Notes: generated from the letters alone by a model not told the origin. Numbered from the stretch's first letter, positions 31,740 through 42,938 are shown. The stretch: DNA of 64,000 bases from Staphylococcus hominis subsp. hominis (GCF_002901845.1 NZ_PPQE01000025.1:947686-1011685); one strand, 5' to 3'. Translations and numbers: made by a program.

Positions 31740-31808
31740 ATATAGAACCTCCTATATTTTAATATTATTATTATACCCTGATAATTATATTTATAACTTG
31801 AAACACTT

Positions 31809-31837
31809 TGAATTCATTTCTATTTAGACGTAAAATT
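31809..31837 (+). promoter_or_regulatory. Promoter of the M24 peptidase gene
   Basis: TTGAAT (31809-31814) and TAAAAT (31832-31837) are spaced 17 bases apart, about 30 bases before the start codon at 31869. Confidence 0.6.
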
Positions 31838-31868
31838 AAATTGATTAAACTATAGGAGGATACGAATT

Positions 31869-32924
31869 ATGATTAAAACAGATGAAATTATTGCAACATT
31901 AAAAGAAAAAAATGCTGATGCAGCATGGATTACTACTCCACTTAATATATTCTACTTTACAGGTTATAGAAGTGAACCTCATGAAAGATTGTTTGCGTTA
32001 CTTATAACTTCAAATGGTGAATGCACATTATATTGTCCTAAAATGGAAGTTGAAGAAGTTAAGCATTCACCTTTTAATGGAAATATTGTTGGCTATTTAG
32101 ATACTGAGAGTCCTTTCGATTTAGCACCCCATACATTTAATACTTTATTAATTGAAAGTGAACACCTCACTGTTAAACGTCAAAGAGAACTTACGAATAA
32201 CTTTAACGTTAAAGCGTATGAAGATATCGATTTAACTATTAAAAAGCTAAGAAATATTAAAGATGAAAATGAAGTTAAAAATATAAAAAAAGCAGCTGAA
32301 CTTGCAGATAAATGTATAGATATTGGTGTTTCATTTTTATCTGAAGGCGTAACTGAAAGAGAAGTTGTAAATCATATTGAAAATGAAATTAAAAAATATG
32401 GTGTCAGTGAAATGAGTTTCGATACAATGGTACTATTTAGTGACCATGCTGCATCTCCACATGGTACACCTGGAGATCGAACATTAGTTAAGAATGAATA
32501 TGTACTATTTGATTTAGGTGTAGTCTATAATCATTATTGTAGTGACATGACAAGAACTGTAAAATTTGGTGAACCAAGTAAAGAAGCAAGAACAATTTAT
32601 GATATTGTATTAAAAGCTGAACAAAGTGCTATTGAAGCAATTAAACCAGGTATCCCTTTACAAAATATTGATAAAATTGCTAGAGACATTATTTCAGAAG
32701 CGGGTTACGGTGATTTCTTCCCTCATCGATTGGGACATGGACTCGGCTTAGAAGAACATGAATATCAAGATGTATCAAGTACAAATACAAATTTACTTGA
32801 AGCAGGTATGGTGATTACAATTGAACCTGGCATTTATGTGCCTAATGTCGCTGGCGTCCGAATTGAAGATGATATTTTAGTCACTGATACTGGGTTTGAA
32901 GTACTTACACATTATAATAAGTAA
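31869..32924 (+). CDS. M24-family metallopeptidase, Xaa-Pro dipeptidase type
   Basis: The 351-residue protein has an N-terminal creatinase-like domain (1-125) and a C-terminal pita-bread domain with the metal ligands of the family: DLGVV and the second Asp in [26 protein letters not shown] and GVRIEDD. It should cleave Xaa-Pro dipeptides or remove N-terminal residues next to proline, in the cytoplasm. It resembles YtoP/PepQ proteins, and I cannot tell the exact specificity. The ATG follows ATAGGAGGA. Confidence 0.9.
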   Translation: MIKTDEIIATLKEKNADAAWITTPLNIFYFTGYRSEPHERLFALLITSNGECTLYCPKMEVEEVKHSPFNGNIVGYLDTESPFDLAPHTFNTLLIESEHLTVKRQRELTNNFNVKAYEDIDLTIKKLRNIKDENEVKNIKKAAELADKCIDIGVSFLSEGVTEREVVNHIENEIKKYGVSEMSFDTMVLFSDHAASPHGTPGDRTLVKNEYVLFDLGVVYNHYCSDMTRTVKFGEPSKEARTIYDIVLKAEQSAIEAIKPGIPLQNIDKIARDIISEAGYGDFFPHRLGHGLGLEEHEYQDVSSTNTNLLEAGMVITIEPGIYVPNVAGVRIEDDILVTDTGFEVLTHYNK

Positions 32925-32952
32925 TTTAAAAGTTAAATCTCTCTTTTATATC

Positions 32953-32998
32953 AAAAAAGCGGAATAGACACTCATAAAGAATGCTATTCCGCTTTTTA
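32953..32998 (+). terminator. Bidirectional terminator between the M24 peptidase gene and ald
   Basis: AAAAAAGCGGAATAG and CTATTCCGCTTTTT form a strong stem with T runs on both strands between convergent genes. Confidence 0.87.
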
Positions 32999-33013
32999 TT
33001 GAATTAATTTAGA

Positions 33014-34132
33014 TTATTCTTTTAATGCATCTTCAATAGATGTATAAGTTAAATCAAAGGATTCTGCAACACCTTTATTAGTTACATAACCTTTATACGT
33101 ATTTAAACCTAATGAAAGAGGCTCATTTGCTTTAAATGCCTCTTTATAACCTTTATTAGCAAGTAACTGTGCATAAGGTAAAGTAGCATTATTAAGAGCA
33201 ATAGTAGAAGTACGTGGAACTGCGCCAGGCATATTCGCTACTGCATAATGTACAACACCATGTTTAACATAAGTTGGATCATCATGTGTCGTGATTTTAT
33301 CAGTAGTTTCAAAGATACCACCTTGGTCAATAGCAATGTCGACTACTACTGAACCGTCTTTCATTTGTTTAATCATATCTTCAGTAACTAAACTTGGTGC
33401 TTTCGCTCCAGGAATTAATACTGCACCAATAACTAAGTCACTTTCTTTAACTGCATTTTCAATATTAAGTGGGTTAGACATTATTGTATTAACACGACCG
33501 TCAAACAAATCTTCTAATTCCGCTAAACGTTTAGGATTTACATCTAAAATAGTTACATCTGCACCTAATCCTAAAGCAATTTTAGCAGCATTTGTACCTG
33601 CTTGTCCGCCACCAATAATGGTAACTTTGCCTTTTGGTACACCTGGCACGCCACCAAGTAGAATACCCATTCCACCGTTAATTTTTTGTAAGAATTCTGC
33701 ACCAATTTGAGCTGACATACGTCCTGCAACTTCACTCATTGGTGTTAATAAAGGTAAAGAACGATCTGGTAATTGAACTGTTTCGTAGGCAATACTTACT
33801 ACTTTATTATCAACTAATGCTTGAGTAAGTTTTTCCTCATTAGCAAGATGCAAGTATGTGAATAAGATAAGACCTTCTCTGAAATATTTATATTCTTCTT
33901 CTAATGGTTCTTTTACTTTAATCACCATGTCTACATCCCAAGTTGTTTTTGCATCGTTAACTATTTCTGCACCGGCTTGTTTATAATCTTCGTCTTCAAA
34001 ATATGAACCAGAACCTGCGTTTGTTTCAACAAGTACTGTATGTCCTTGTTCAACTAATGCATGTATACCACTTGGTGATAAACCTACTCTGTTCTCATTA
34101 TTTTTTATTTCTTTTGGAATACCGATTTTCAT
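33014..34132 (-). CDS. ald: Alanine dehydrogenase
   Basis: Ald interconverts L-alanine and pyruvate with NAD, letting alanine serve as carbon and nitrogen source. The 372 residues begin [20 protein letters not shown] and contain the substrate region LAHLANE-like [10 protein letters not shown], the Rossmann motif [10 protein letters not shown] and [15 protein letters not shown] chose the ATG at 34132, after GGAGGTGG; an upstream in-frame start would add five residues. A perfect cre match lies 38 bases before the start. A second ald usually occurs elsewhere in staphylococci (ald1/ald2), so the copy number here is open. Confidence 0.95.
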   Translation of the reverse strand: MKIGIPKEIKNNENRVGLSPSGIHALVEQGHTVLVETNAGSGSYFEDEDYKQAGAEIVNDAKTTWDVDMVIKVKEPLEEEYKYFREGLILFTYLHLANEEKLTQALVDNKVVSIAYETVQLPDRSLPLLTPMSEVAGRMSAQIGAEFLQKINGGMGILLGGVPGVPKGKVTIIGGGQAGTNAAKIALGLGADVTILDVNPKRLAELEDLFDGRVNTIMSNPLNIENAVKESDLVIGAVLIPGAKAPSLVTEDMIKQMKDGSVVVDIAIDQGGIFETTDKITTHDDPTYVKHGVVHYAVANMPGAVPRTSTIALNNATLPYAQLLANKGYKEAFKANEPLSLGLNTYKGYVTNKGVAESFDLTYTSIEDALKE

Positions 34133-34169
34133 TCCATCCACCTCCACTCCTTATGGTAACGCTAAATTA

Positions 34170-34184
34170 ATGAAAGCGCAATCA
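34170..34184 (-). promoter_or_regulatory. cre site before ald
   Basis: ATGAAAGCGCAATCA (plus strand) fits the CcpA consensus WTGNAANCGNWNNCW at every position. It lies 38 bases upstream of the ald start and 101 bases from the divergent usp gene. CcpA would here repress alanine catabolism when glucose is present. Confidence 0.65.
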
Positions 34185-34284
34185 TCAAAGGTGCACAACG
34201 TCCACATAATTGTTGAATTATAAATATTAAATATTCAGAAATTTATGTTAAAATTGAATTAAGAAAAGTTAAGGGGGACTTAAG

Positions 34285-34782
34285 ATGTTAACTTATAAAA
34301 ATATTTTAATCGCAGTTGATGGTTCACATGAAGCAGAATGGGCTTTCAACAAAGCTTTAGACGTTGCTAAACGTAATGATGCTCAATTAACTATTGTTAA
34401 TATTATCGATTCAAGAACTTACTCTTCTTATGAAGTGTACGATGCTCAATTCACAGAAAAATCTAAAGGTTTTTCTGATGAACTTTTAAAAGGCTATAAA
34501 GAAGTTGCTTCACGTGCTGGTGTTACAAATGTAGAAACTCGTCTAGAATTTGGCTCACCTAAAGCAATTATACCTAAAAAATTAGCAAATGAATTAGGTG
34601 TCGACTTAATAATGTGTGGTACTTCAGGATTAAATGCAGTAGAACGATTTATCGTTGGTTCTGTTTCAGAAGCAATCGTTCGTCATGCACCGTGTGACGT
34701 ACTTGTCGTGCGTACTGAAGAAATTCCAGATGATTTCCAACCTGAAGTTGCAACTCCTGAATTTAGAAAACAATTTTCTTAA
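34285..34782 (+). CDS. Universal stress protein
   Basis: The 165-residue UspA-family protein starts MLTYKNILIAVDGSHEAEWA and has the nucleotide-binding signature GTSGLNAVERFIVGSVSEAI near residues 112-131. It is about 30 residues longer than the Usp at 30578, with an acidic C-terminal extension. The role is unknown. The ATG follows AAGGGGGA. It is divergent from ald and convergent with ackA, as in S. aureus. Confidence 0.9.
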   Translation: MLTYKNILIAVDGSHEAEWAFNKALDVAKRNDAQLTIVNIIDSRTYSSYEVYDAQFTEKSKGFSDELLKGYKEVASRAGVTNVETRLEFGSPKAIIPKKLANELGVDLIMCGTSGLNAVERFIVGSVSEAIVRHAPCDVLVVRTEEIPDDFQPEVATPEFRKQFS

Positions 34783-34801
34783 TAAAGTAATGTATTTAAA
34801 T

Positions 34802-34841
34802 AAAGAGGCCTGAGACATAAGGAATTGTCTCAGGTCTCTTT
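34802..34841 (+). terminator. Terminator after usp
   Basis: AAAGAGGCCTGAGACA and TGTCTCAGGTCTCTTT form a long stem 19 bases after the stop. A second inverted repeat (34863-34908, CAGGGTAGGACA with TGTCCTATTTCCCTG) follows; its use is unclear. Confidence 0.75.
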
Positions 34842-34917
34842 AATATGTTAGAGATACATCATCAGGGTAGGACAACAAATTCAACATGACTTTTGTCCTA
34901 TTTCCCTGCTATGTTCT

Positions 34918-34957
34918 AAAAAAACGATGAGATAAGTTTAATCTCATCGTTTTTTTA
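34918..34957 (-). terminator. ackA terminator
   Basis: AAACGATGAGAT and ATCTCATCGTTT form a perfect stem with T runs on both sides, 8 bases after the ackA stop. Confidence 0.85.
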
Positions 34958-34964
34958 ATATATC

Positions 34965-36161
34965 TTATAATTCACCGAATTTTACTGTGTCTCTTGCAAT
35001 CATGACTTCTTCATTAGTTGGAACAACAATTACTTTAACTGGAGAGTGTGGATAATTTATGAAAGCTTCTTCACCGTGAGTAGATTCATTTTTCTTAGGA
35101 TCCCAATAAACACCCATAAACTCTAAGCCTTCTAAAATTTTAGCACGTATTGGTGATGAATTTTCACCGACACCTGCTGTGAAGACAATAACATCAACGC
35201 CATGCATTCTAGCAGCATAAGAACCAATATATTTGTGAATTCTAGAAGCAAAAATATCTAAAGCAAGTTCAGCTCGTTCATCGCCATTTGCAGCTTCACC
35301 TAATAAATCACGTAAATCACTTGAAGTACCAGAGATACCTAATAATCCAGATTCTTTGTTTAAAACTGTTAAAACTTCATCAGCAGTTTTACCTGTTTTT
35401 TCCATAATAAATGGAATTAAAGCTGGATCAATATCTCCTGAGCGTGTACCCATTGTTACACCTGCTAATGGAGTGAAGCCCATTGATGTATCGATAGATT
35501 TCCCACCATCAATTGCAGCAATTGACGCACCATTACCAATATGACAAGAAATAATACGTAATTCTTCAATAGGTTTTTCTAAAATATCAGCCGCACGTCG
35601 TGATACATATTTATGGCTTGTACCATGGAAACCATATTTACGAATACCAAAATCTTCGTAATAGTTATATGGTAAACTATACAAATAAGAACTTTCTGGC
35701 ATAGTTTGATGGAATGAAGTATCAAAAACTACAACATGTGGAATATTAGGTAATAACTTTCTAAAGGCACGAACTCCCATTAAGTTTGCAGGATTATGTA
35801 ATGGCGCTAATTCACTTAATGACTCAATTTTTTCTTCTACTTCATCAGTGACTAAAGCAGATTTAGGGAATAATTCTCCCCCATGAACAACGCGATGCCC
35901 TGTACCAGCAATATCATTAATATCATTAATAATACCATGTTTTTTGAAGCTATCTAACATGATATTAATTGCTTCTTCATGATCTTTAATATCTTTAACT
36001 CTTTTTATTTTTTCACCATTTACTTCAATAGTAAATATTGAATCTTTAATACCAATACGCTCAATTAAGCCCTTTGTAACTAATTCTTCTTCAGGCATTC
36101 TGATAAGTTGGAACTTTAAAGAAGAACTTCCCGCATTAATCGCTAAAACTAATTTAGACAT
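34965..36161 (-). CDS. ackA: Acetate kinase
   Basis: AckA makes ATP and acetate from acetyl phosphate in overflow metabolism. The 398 residues start [20 protein letters not shown] (family signature 1) and contain [19 protein letters not shown] and GTRSGDIDP, the phosphate- and acetate-binding segments, and the ATP site around TAGVGENS. The ATG follows TTGGAGGA. A methyltransferase gene lies 82 bases upstream on the same strand. Confidence 0.97.
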   Translation of the reverse strand: MSKLVLAINAGSSSLKFQLIRMPEEELVTKGLIERIGIKDSIFTIEVNGEKIKRVKDIKDHEEAINIMLDSFKKHGIINDINDIAGTGHRVVHGGELFPKSALVTDEVEEKIESLSELAPLHNPANLMGVRAFRKLLPNIPHVVVFDTSFHQTMPESSYLYSLPYNYYEDFGIRKYGFHGTSHKYVSRRAADILEKPIEELRIISCHIGNGASIAAIDGGKSIDTSMGFTPLAGVTMGTRSGDIDPALIPFIMEKTGKTADEVLTVLNKESGLLGISGTSSDLRDLLGEAANGDERAELALDIFASRIHKYIGSYAARMHGVDVIVFTAGVGENSSPIRAKILEGLEFMGVYWDPKKNESTHGEEAFINYPHSPVKVIVVPTNEEVMIARDTVKFGEL

Positions 36162-36243
36162 GATTCATTGTCCTCCAATTTATATATTAAATATCCATAT
36201 CTATTTAACCACTAATACAGAAGTAATTCAAGAATATCACAGT

Positions 36244-37191
36244 TTATTTTTGTGAATGATTTGCGTCCATCCATTCATTTAATTCGTTAATAAAACCATG
36301 GAATTGATTAGGATTTTTAAAATCCGGAATATTAGCTAATAACACTTCTACAGGCTTAGTTTCATTTGCTTTTTTCTTTTGTAGTATTAAAATTGATTTA
36401 CGTGCATTTTCATTTTTAAACAATGTTTTAGGAAGGTTTAAAAATGCTTGCATTTCAGTTTCTGTAGTAATAAAATTTTGTAGCTGTTTCACATGTTCAT
36501 CTTCAAAAATATTACTAGGTACTACTAAAAAAGCATAGCCACTTTGTTTTAAAGCATAGACAGCTTGTTCGATAAGTAAAAAGTGTGAATAACTATGACC
36601 TTCTTCAAATCCAAGTTTCATTTCTTTACTACGCCCATCTAAAGGATAATATCCAATAGGAAAATCTCCAATAACAACATCAGCTTCTTCCAATGGTAAT
36701 GGCATAATTGCATCTTGAGGATACACATCGAATGGTATTTCTAAAAAATTCGCTAGATGCACACTAACTCTCGATAAAACAGGATCTACTTCAATTAAGT
36801 GATGCATAACTTCGCTATCTTTTAATACTTCATTCACTGTAGCGCTTAAATGACCTGCTCCACTTGCAATATCAACAATCTGTAATTCTTTATTATTTTC
36901 TGTAAATTTTTGTACTAAAAAACCTAAAATCAAACCAATAGAATCTGGTGTAATTTGATGATTTGCTTGAATATTTTCTTCTTGTAATAAGCTCAAGTAA
37001 GCAAATTGAAATGCTTTTCGACGATCTTGGAACGTTGCTTGTTCTAACAGTGTACGTTGATTACGATATACATCTTCCATTGCTAAGCCTAAATTTTCTA
37101 TAAAGCTTTGACCATTTTCTTCATTTAACGACTTAGCTTTATCATCTAAAGTTCGGAATAATCTTTCCATAATAGTTTGTTCTTCTGCCAT
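36244..37191 (-). CDS. Class I SAM-dependent methyltransferase, YtxK family
   Basis: The 315-residue protein has an N-terminal helical region and an N6-adenine-type methyltransferase fold, with the SAM motif IVDIASGAGHLSAT and a DFPIG tetrad in place of the usual NPPY. It could modify a nucleic acid or protein; the substrate is unknown. I start it at MAEEQTIMER (ATG at 37191, after GGAAAGGAA); an upstream start would add 25 residues overlapping this ribosome site. It precedes ackA on the same strand, a pairing conserved in Firmicutes (ytxK-ackA). Confidence 0.85.
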   Translation of the reverse strand: MAEEQTIMERLFRTLDDKAKSLNEENGQSFIENLGLAMEDVYRNQRTLLEQATFQDRRKAFQFAYLSLLQEENIQANHQITPDSIGLILGFLVQKFTENNKELQIVDIASGAGHLSATVNEVLKDSEVMHHLIEVDPVLSRVSVHLANFLEIPFDVYPQDAIMPLPLEEADVVIGDFPIGYYPLDGRSKEMKLGFEEGHSYSHFLLIEQAVYALKQSGYAFLVVPSNIFEDEHVKQLQNFITTETEMQAFLNLPKTLFKNENARKSILILQKKKANETKPVEVLLANIPDFKNPNQFHGFINELNEWMDANHSQK

Positions 37192-37314
37192 ATTCAATTC
37201 CTTTCCAATAAAAAAATGTCCATAATGCAAATGTCTTAAAACGAAATCATTCATTTTAAAATACATATGGACAATATTAGTATTATATCTTTAATTTAAT
37301 CGTTTAGTAGTGAC

Positions 37315-37809
37315 TTAAATATTACGATATGCTTCTAAAGCAGCCTCAAAATTTGGAAAATCAGTACCTTCTTGAACTAACTCTTTATAAACTACATGAT
37401 TGTTTTCATCTAATACGAAAACAGAACGAGCTAATAATCTCATTTCTTTCATAACAACACCATAATGTTCACCAAATGATAAATCTTTATGGTCACTTAA
37501 CGTAATTACATTTTCTAGACCATTTGATGCACACCATCTTTTTTGAGCGAAAGGTAAATCCGCTGAAATTGTAAGTACTACACCATTTTCTTGAGAAGCC
37601 TCTTCATTAAATTTGCGAGTTTGTTGATCACATACACCAGTATCAATAGAAGGAACGACACTAATCAATTTCTTTTGCCCTTTAAAATTATCTAAAGTAA
37701 CTTCATTTAAACTATTATCCAAAACTTTAAAATTAGGAGCCACATCTCCTTTTGAAACCTCAGTTCCTTCTAAATGTATAGGGTTATTTTTAAAAGTAAT
37801 TTCTGTCAT
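37315..37809 (-). CDS. tpx: Thiol peroxidase Tpx
   Basis: Tpx is an atypical 2-Cys peroxiredoxin that reduces hydrogen peroxide and organic peroxides using thioredoxin. The 164 residues show the peroxidatic Cys60 in DTGVCDQQT and the resolving Cys93 in KRWCASNG, at the spacing of the family. The ATG follows GGGAGGTC. It lies next to the ytxK-ackA pair, as in other Firmicutes. Confidence 0.96.
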   Translation of the reverse strand: MTEITFKNNPIHLEGTEVSKGDVAPNFKVLDNSLNEVTLDNFKGQKKLISVVPSIDTGVCDQQTRKFNEEASQENGVVLTISADLPFAQKRWCASNGLENVITLSDHKDLSFGEHYGVVMKEMRLLARSVFVLDENNHVVYKELVQEGTDFPNFEAALEAYRNI

Positions 37810-37902
37810 ATTATATGACCTCCCATTAGTTATTTAAATTATAGTTTAATGATACGATAGTATTTAAACTTATTTCAATCATTTAAAACGCTAACTATTA
37901 TT

Positions 37903-38688
37903 TTAATTTGAAATGATTTGCATAATATAATCAAAGGTATTTTTTAAAATGAGTAAAATGGTGACTATTATAAATACAATTTTGACATATCCTACACCTT
38001 TTTTGATTGCAAAATGTGCACCAGTATACGACCCAATTACCATACTGACTGCCATAATTAATCCATATGTTATATTTACTTGGCCAAGAATAATAAATAA
38101 TGTTAATGCACCAACGTTTGAAGCAAAGTTTAGTACTTTTGCATTTCCAGCTGCACTTAAAAAATCAAATCCAAACATTAATAATACAAATAACATAAAT
38201 GATCCAGTACCACCGCCTAAAAATCCGTCATAAAATCCAATTAAAAGCAGGAGTGATATAAAGGCAATCGCTTTAGTAATAGTAAATTTAGAAAACGTTC
38301 TGACATTACCCCACTCTTTCTTAAAAATGGTGTAAATTAAAACAAATGTCAATATGACTATAACGAGTGGTTTCAAAACTTCTGATGGTAAGAAAGTTGC
38401 TAAACTTGCTCCACCAACTGCAAATATAAATACAAACGGAAATAGTCTAAATGCTATTTTTTTATCCACATTTCCAGATTTTAAAAATTTGATTGCACTC
38501 GTTAATGAGCCAAACGCACTCGCTAATTTATTTGTACCTAATGCTAATGATGGCGGCATTCCTATAGCTAAGAGTGCAGGAATTGATATTAAGCCACCGC
38601 CACCCACAACAGCATCTATAAATGCTGCCAAGAAACCAAAACTAATAATAATGAAAATAATATGAAAACTTAGTTCAATAACGCCCAC
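37903..38688 (-). CDS. TSUP-family membrane permease
   Basis: The roughly 260-residue protein belongs to the TSUP (TauE/SafE, YfcA) family of putative sulfite/organosulfur or anion permeases, with about eight helices. Two glycine-rich motifs, AAFIDAVVGGGGLISIPALL at the N-terminus and FYDGFLGGGTGSF in the middle, are the family's repeat signatures. The start is uncertain: the only in-frame standard codon is GTG at 38688, but AAGAGGTGG overlaps it. An ATT three codons later is better spaced. Neighbours tpx and thiI give only a weak hint at sulfur metabolism. Confidence 0.85.
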   Translation of the reverse strand: MGVIELSFHIIFIIISFGFLAAFIDAVVGGGGLISIPALLAIGMPPSLALGTNKLASAFGSLTSAIKFLKSGNVDKKIAFRLFPFVFIFAVGGASLATFLPSEVLKPLVIVILTFVLIYTIFKKEWGNVRTFSKFTITKAIAFISLLLLIGFYDGFLGGGTGSFMLFVLLMFGFDFLSAAGNAKVLNFASNVGALTLFIILGQVNITYGLIMAVSMVIGSYTGAHFAIKKGVGYVKIVFIIVTILLILKNTFDYIMQIISN

Positions 38689-38718
38689 CTCTTATTAAAT
38701 GACTTTACTACTTTCATA

Positions 38719-39942
38719 TTAAAATAATTCATCAATGAGCGCATCAGTATGTTTATCTTTTTCAGTTTTATAATCTTTATTAATCTCTATTGTTTCTACA
38801 TTGTCTGCTGCTTCTTGGACAAGATCATCAAAATTAAACACACTTTCATATTTAACAACTTTATCAAAATCTGGTTCAGTTACAGGGTTTTCAGGCGTGA
38901 AAATCGTACAGCAATCCTCATAAGGTTGTATTGAAACTTCAAATGTTCCTATTTCTTTTGCTTTTTTAATAATATCTTCTTTATCTAAAGAAATAAGTGG
39001 TCTTAAAATAGGAGTAGATGTAACATCATTGATTGCGTACATACTCTTTAATGTTTGACTAGCTACTTGACCTAAATTTTCACCATTTACGATAGCATTC
39101 GCTCCAATACGTTCTAAGATAATATCTGTCACTCGTAACATCATGCGTCTAGTAGATGTCATGGTATATCGTGGATGCACAGACTTATTGATTTGTTTTT
39201 GAAGTGCTGTGAAAGGAACAATGTGTAATTTAATTGGTCCTACACGTTCAGATAGTATGCGTGTCAATTCAATCACTTTGTCTTTCGCTTTTTCACTTGT
39301 AAATGGTGGACTGTGAAAATGAATAGCTTCTATTTTTACTCCACGTTTCATAATTTCCATACCAGCTACTGGTGAATCAATTCCACCTGACAACTGAAGA
39401 AGTGTTTTACCACCTGTACCGGTAGGTAATCCGCCAGCACCATTGATAACTTTAGTATAGATATACACGCCTTTTTTACGTACTTCTACTTTAATATTAT
39501 GTGTCGGACGTTTAACATCTACTTTTAAATGATCAACTGCTTTTAAAATGGCGCCACCTAGTTCTCTTTGTAGTTGATACGTATCTAATGAAAATGATTT
39601 ATCTACACGTTTTACATCAACTTTAAAAGTATCTCCATTTGCAAAGTCTTTAGCTAACGAAATACAAAGTTGTTTCATATATTCAAGATTTTGTGTTGTT
39701 TTAAATACTGGACTAATAGATTTTATGCCAAATATCTTTGTTAAACGATTTATGACTTCATTAACATTTACGTCCTCAAAAAGCGAGATAAACATGCGAT
39801 CTCTCTCACATTTAACCTGTGTACCTTCTAATGAACGTAATGATTGAATAACATTTTCTTTTAATACATTTGTGAATCTTCTTCTATTTGTTCCTTTTAA
39901 CGTAAGTTCTCCATATCTAACCAAAATATGATCATATTTCAT
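38719..39942 (-). CDS. thiI: tRNA 4-thiouridine synthase ThiI
   Basis: ThiI adds sulfur to uridine 8 of tRNA. The 407 residues show an N-terminal ferredoxin-like/THUMP region (about 60-165) and a PP-loop ATP site with [14 protein letters not shown]. There is no C-terminal rhodanese domain, the usual short form in Firmicutes, so sulfur must come directly from a dedicated desulfurase, here the gene just upstream. The start codon follows the desulfurase stop immediately and uses AAGGAG within it, showing tight coupling. Confidence 0.95.
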   Translation of the reverse strand: MKYDHILVRYGELTLKGTNRRRFTNVLKENVIQSLRSLEGTQVKCERDRMFISLFEDVNVNEVINRLTKIFGIKSISPVFKTTQNLEYMKQLCISLAKDFANGDTFKVDVKRVDKSFSLDTYQLQRELGGAILKAVDHLKVDVKRPTHNIKVEVRKKGVYIYTKVINGAGGLPTGTGGKTLLQLSGGIDSPVAGMEIMKRGVKIEAIHFHSPPFTSEKAKDKVIELTRILSERVGPIKLHIVPFTALQKQINKSVHPRYTMTSTRRMMLRVTDIILERIGANAIVNGENLGQVASQTLKSMYAINDVTSTPILRPLISLDKEDIIKKAKEIGTFEVSIQPYEDCCTIFTPENPVTEPDFDKVVKYESVFNFDDLVQEAADNVETIEINKDYKTEKDKHTDALIDELF

Positions 39943-41079
39943 TTATTTCAACAACTCCTTTATTTGAGCATAGATTAATTCAAGTTTATCTTTAAATTGT
40001 TCGATATCTTTTTCTGTTGTCGTTTCACCCATGGATAAGCGAACACTTCCCTCTATTCTGTTATCCTTAATACCCATTGCTAACAAAACTTCATTTAATT
40101 TTTCTCTTTTAGACGAACATGCACTTGTAGTCGATACCATAATATCCAATTTTGAGAATGCATTAACAAGCACTTCTCCTTTTACTCCTGGAAAAGCGAT
40201 ATTTAAAATATGCGGAGCACTATTTTCTGGAGAATTAATATACATTCCCTTATATTGACCTAAACATTCTCTAATTACTTTATTATAGCGTGATAGACGA
40301 TGATTAAGCTCATTTAAATTTTGAATTGCAATTTCCATTGCTTTCACAAGTGAAACATTCATTGCTAAATTTACAGTGCCACTTCTAATTCCATATTCTT
40401 GGCCACCGCCAAATATTGTCGGTTCAATTTTTTCCTTATTATCGATAATTAATATGCCTTGACCTTTTAAACCATTAAATTTATGACCACTAAAACTAAT
40501 ACTATTTACATCCTCTAATTGCATTGGAATTTTCCCTAAAGCCTGTACGCCATCTACGTGAAAATGTGCCTTAGGATATTGTTTTAATAATGATCCTATT
40601 TCTTTTATCGGTTGTATTTGTCCCATAACATTATTGACATACATACATGTAACTAAGCCCACATTATCCGTCATTAATTGTTCTAAATGATTAATATCTA
40701 TTTGACCATTTGGAGTCACATTCACATATTTCAATATAAATCCTTGTGTTTCTAAATAACGCATCACTTCTAATACTGATGGATGTTCTAAGACTGAGGT
40801 AATGATTACATTCGCAAACTGTTTTTTTCTTAATGCAATACCTTTGAGTGCAATATTATTAGACTCAGTAGCACCACTTGTGAAAATGATATCAGCATTT
40901 TTATTGAGGTTTAACATCTCTTTTACACGCGACTTAGCCTGTAATAATATTTTTTCTGATTGTAAACCCATTTGATGAGGACTATTAACATTATAATAAG
41001 CTTTCTCACTTACTTTTAGAAATGAATCTAAAACCGCTTGGTTCGGTTTTGTTGTGGCAGCATTGTCTAAATAAATCAT
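39943..41079 (-). CDS. nifZ: Cysteine desulfurase paired with ThiI
   Basis: This PLP enzyme of 378 residues takes sulfur from cysteine. It starts MIYLDNAATTKPN, has the Schiff-base lysine in FSGHKFNGLKG and the catalytic cysteine in TTSACSS. Its stop touches the thiI start, the arrangement of nifZ-thiI in Bacillus subtilis, where the desulfurase serves tRNA thiolation rather than general Fe-S assembly. The ATG is preceded by only a weak ribosome site (GTGAGTG). Confidence 0.92.
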   Translation of the reverse strand: MIYLDNAATTKPNQAVLDSFLKVSEKAYYNVNSPHQMGLQSEKILLQAKSRVKEMLNLNKNADIIFTSGATESNNIALKGIALRKKQFANVIITSVLEHPSVLEVMRYLETQGFILKYVNVTPNGQIDINHLEQLMTDNVGLVTCMYVNNVMGQIQPIKEIGSLLKQYPKAHFHVDGVQALGKIPMQLEDVNSISFSGHKFNGLKGQGILIIDNKEKIEPTIFGGGQEYGIRSGTVNLAMNVSLVKAMEIAIQNLNELNHRLSRYNKVIRECLGQYKGMYINSPENSAPHILNIAFPGVKGEVLVNAFSKLDIMVSTTSACSSKREKLNEVLLAMGIKDNRIEGSVRLSMGETTTEKDIEQFKDKLELIYAQIKELLK

Positions 41080-41184
41080 ATATATAGAACACTCACTTTC
41101 ATCAATAACATATCTAAAACATATTTTAACTTTCTCGACTTAAAAATAGACACTCAAGCATTATACTATTTTTTTTTTAAAATA

Positions 41185-41228
41185 AAAGAGAATAACCTAG
41201 AAATATGTGGATGTCTAGGTCATTCTCT
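41185..41228 (-). terminator. ezrA terminator
   Basis: On the minus strand GAGAATGACCTAG pairs with CTAGGTTATTCTC (one mismatch) and CTTTTATTTT follows, just after the ezrA stop. Confidence 0.75.
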
Positions 41229-41243
41229 AACTATAAAAATGTA

Positions 41244-42938
41244 TTATCCTTTAATTACTTCATTTTCAATATGTTTTGTTATACCAGGTTCTACACTTTC
41301 AAGTGCTTGCTCTGATACTTCAATTGAGCGTTTATAACGGTTATTTTTAAATAAACGTTCTGCTTCGTTTAAGCTTTTATCTACAGTATGATGATCTTTA
41401 CGATATCTATTTCCATATTGAATTAATCGTTCTGCATAGACTGCATTGACTAATATATCATTCGCTTCATCTTCAAACGTATTCATTTGAATTACGATTT
41501 TTGAAACTTTATCTTTAAGTTGTTTAACATGAAGCGGACGTTCGTTAAATTGTTCGCTGACCGCTCTTACTTCATGGTCGATTTCATTTTTCATAATAAC
41601 AAATCGCTCTGGAACACTTGTTAAGTTTGAAGCAAGAAGTCGACGATAAATCTCTTCTTTTTTCGATTGAATTTTTAATAGATTATCTTCAGCCTCAGCT
41701 TCATCTTCTCTAAGTTGAATCAGATGATTTTGTAATTTTTCTTGTTCTTCATTAATCACTTTTACATGTTCATCTAAGTATTCTAAATTATCTTTTACTT
41801 CACTATATCTCACAGCAGATTTAGACATTTCTTTTAGAATATCATCATATACTACAACTAGATTTTGAATTTCATTTTCATGTTGTCTAATACTATGAAC
41901 ATCACTTTCATTAATGAAATAGTTTTCTCGAATATAGTCGATTTCTGTTCTAAGCGTATAATTCATTTCTCTCGCTTTGAATAATTCATTTGTAATATCT
42001 TCTTTTGTTTCTTCAACTTCATTTTTAGCTTTTACTTCATGCTCAATTAAATCATACATTTCATCAAGCTTATCATTAATTTGTTGCAATTTATCATTAG
42101 CTTCCTGTAATTCAAGACGACTAATCATAGGTTCTACAAAATTTAATTCAGTTTTTAAGCTTTGTAATGTACCATCAATTTTTACATGATCCAAGTCATA
42201 ACCATTTACTTTTAAATCTCTACAACCATATTTTAAATCTTGGAATTGTCCGGGTAACTCTTTTTGAGTTTCTCTAATTAAATCTGGAATTTCATCCATG
42301 TATTCTTTTGTTTCATTAATAGATTCATTTAATCCATTAATATGATTATGAGCTTGTACATAGTTACCTTCTTCTTTCAGCATGTCATACTGATCAAGTT
42401 CTGGTTCAAAAGCCTCAATACGTTTTTCAAGAGGAGCTGCCGCTTCTCCAAATTGATGTCTATTTGCTAAAACATCTCTTTTCATTTCACGATAATCTGT
42501 TTTACATTTTTCATAGATTGCTTCGTTATCTTTATGTAGAGAAAGAATTTCATTTACTTCATCTACTTGTGACTGATAACCAGCTTCATATCTATCCATT
42601 AATTCATGAGCATCATCAATTTCAGTTTGAGCTCCTGCAAATTGGAATTTATCAAGTTGAAGCTCAGCGTCATGAATTTTTTCTTCTACTGGTGCTAAAT
42701 AGTTATTAGTGTGATCTAATGTGTTTTGTTTTAACGCGTCATATTTTGTTCTCGTTTCACCTTTAAGATTTAAAGCTGATAACTTTTCTAAATTATCTTC
42801 AAAAGGTAACTGTTGAACTTTTAATTTACGTTCTTCTGCTTGCTCAACTATTTTACGTTTGTTAGAACGTAAATAAAACATAATACCGACAGCAATCAAT
42901 ATAATAATAATAATTGCTAATATAATGTATAAAACCAT
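41244..42938 (-). CDS. ezrA: Septation ring regulator EzrA
   Basis: EzrA is a membrane-anchored spectrin-like protein that controls FtsZ ring assembly and recruits cell-wall enzymes in cocci. The 564 residues have one N-terminal membrane segment (about 3-23, [20 protein letters not shown]) and then almost continuous coiled-coil helices rich in Glu, Lys and Leu. Length and topology match the family. The ATG follows AGGAGGAGA. It is a single-gene unit, divergent from the GAF-domain gene. Confidence 0.95.
   Translation of the reverse strand: MVLYIILAIIIIILIAVGIMFYLRSNKRKIVEQAEERKLKVQQLPFEDNLEKLSALNLKGETRTKYDALKQNTLDHTNNYLAPVEEKIHDAELQLDKFQFAGAQTEIDDAHELMDRYEAGYQSQVDEVNEILSLHKDNEAIYEKCKTDYREMKRDVLANRHQFGEAAAPLEKRIEAFEPELDQYDMLKEEGNYVQAHNHINGLNESINETKEYMDEIPDLIRETQKELPGQFQDLKYGCRDLKVNGYDLDHVKIDGTLQSLKTELNFVEPMISRLELQEANDKLQQINDKLDEMYDLIEHEVKAKNEVEETKEDITNELFKAREMNYTLRTEIDYIRENYFINESDVHSIRQHENEIQNLVVVYDDILKEMSKSAVRYSEVKDNLEYLDEHVKVINEEQEKLQNHLIQLREDEAEAEDNLLKIQSKKEEIYRRLLASNLTSVPERFVIMKNEIDHEVRAVSEQFNERPLHVKQLKDKVSKIVIQMNTFEDEANDILVNAVYAERLIQYGNRYRKDHHTVDKSLNEAERLFKNNRYKRSIEVSEQALESVEPGITKHIENEVIKG

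Noticed and set aside
33291..33710. A 139-codon reading frame antisense to ald
   Set aside because: It lies fully opposite a conserved enzyme gene and lacks a start signal.
34863..34908. Inverted repeat CAGGGTAGGACA ... TGTCCTATTTCCCTG between usp and ackA
   Set aside because: It lies between two good terminators and has no T run; no separate role can be supported.
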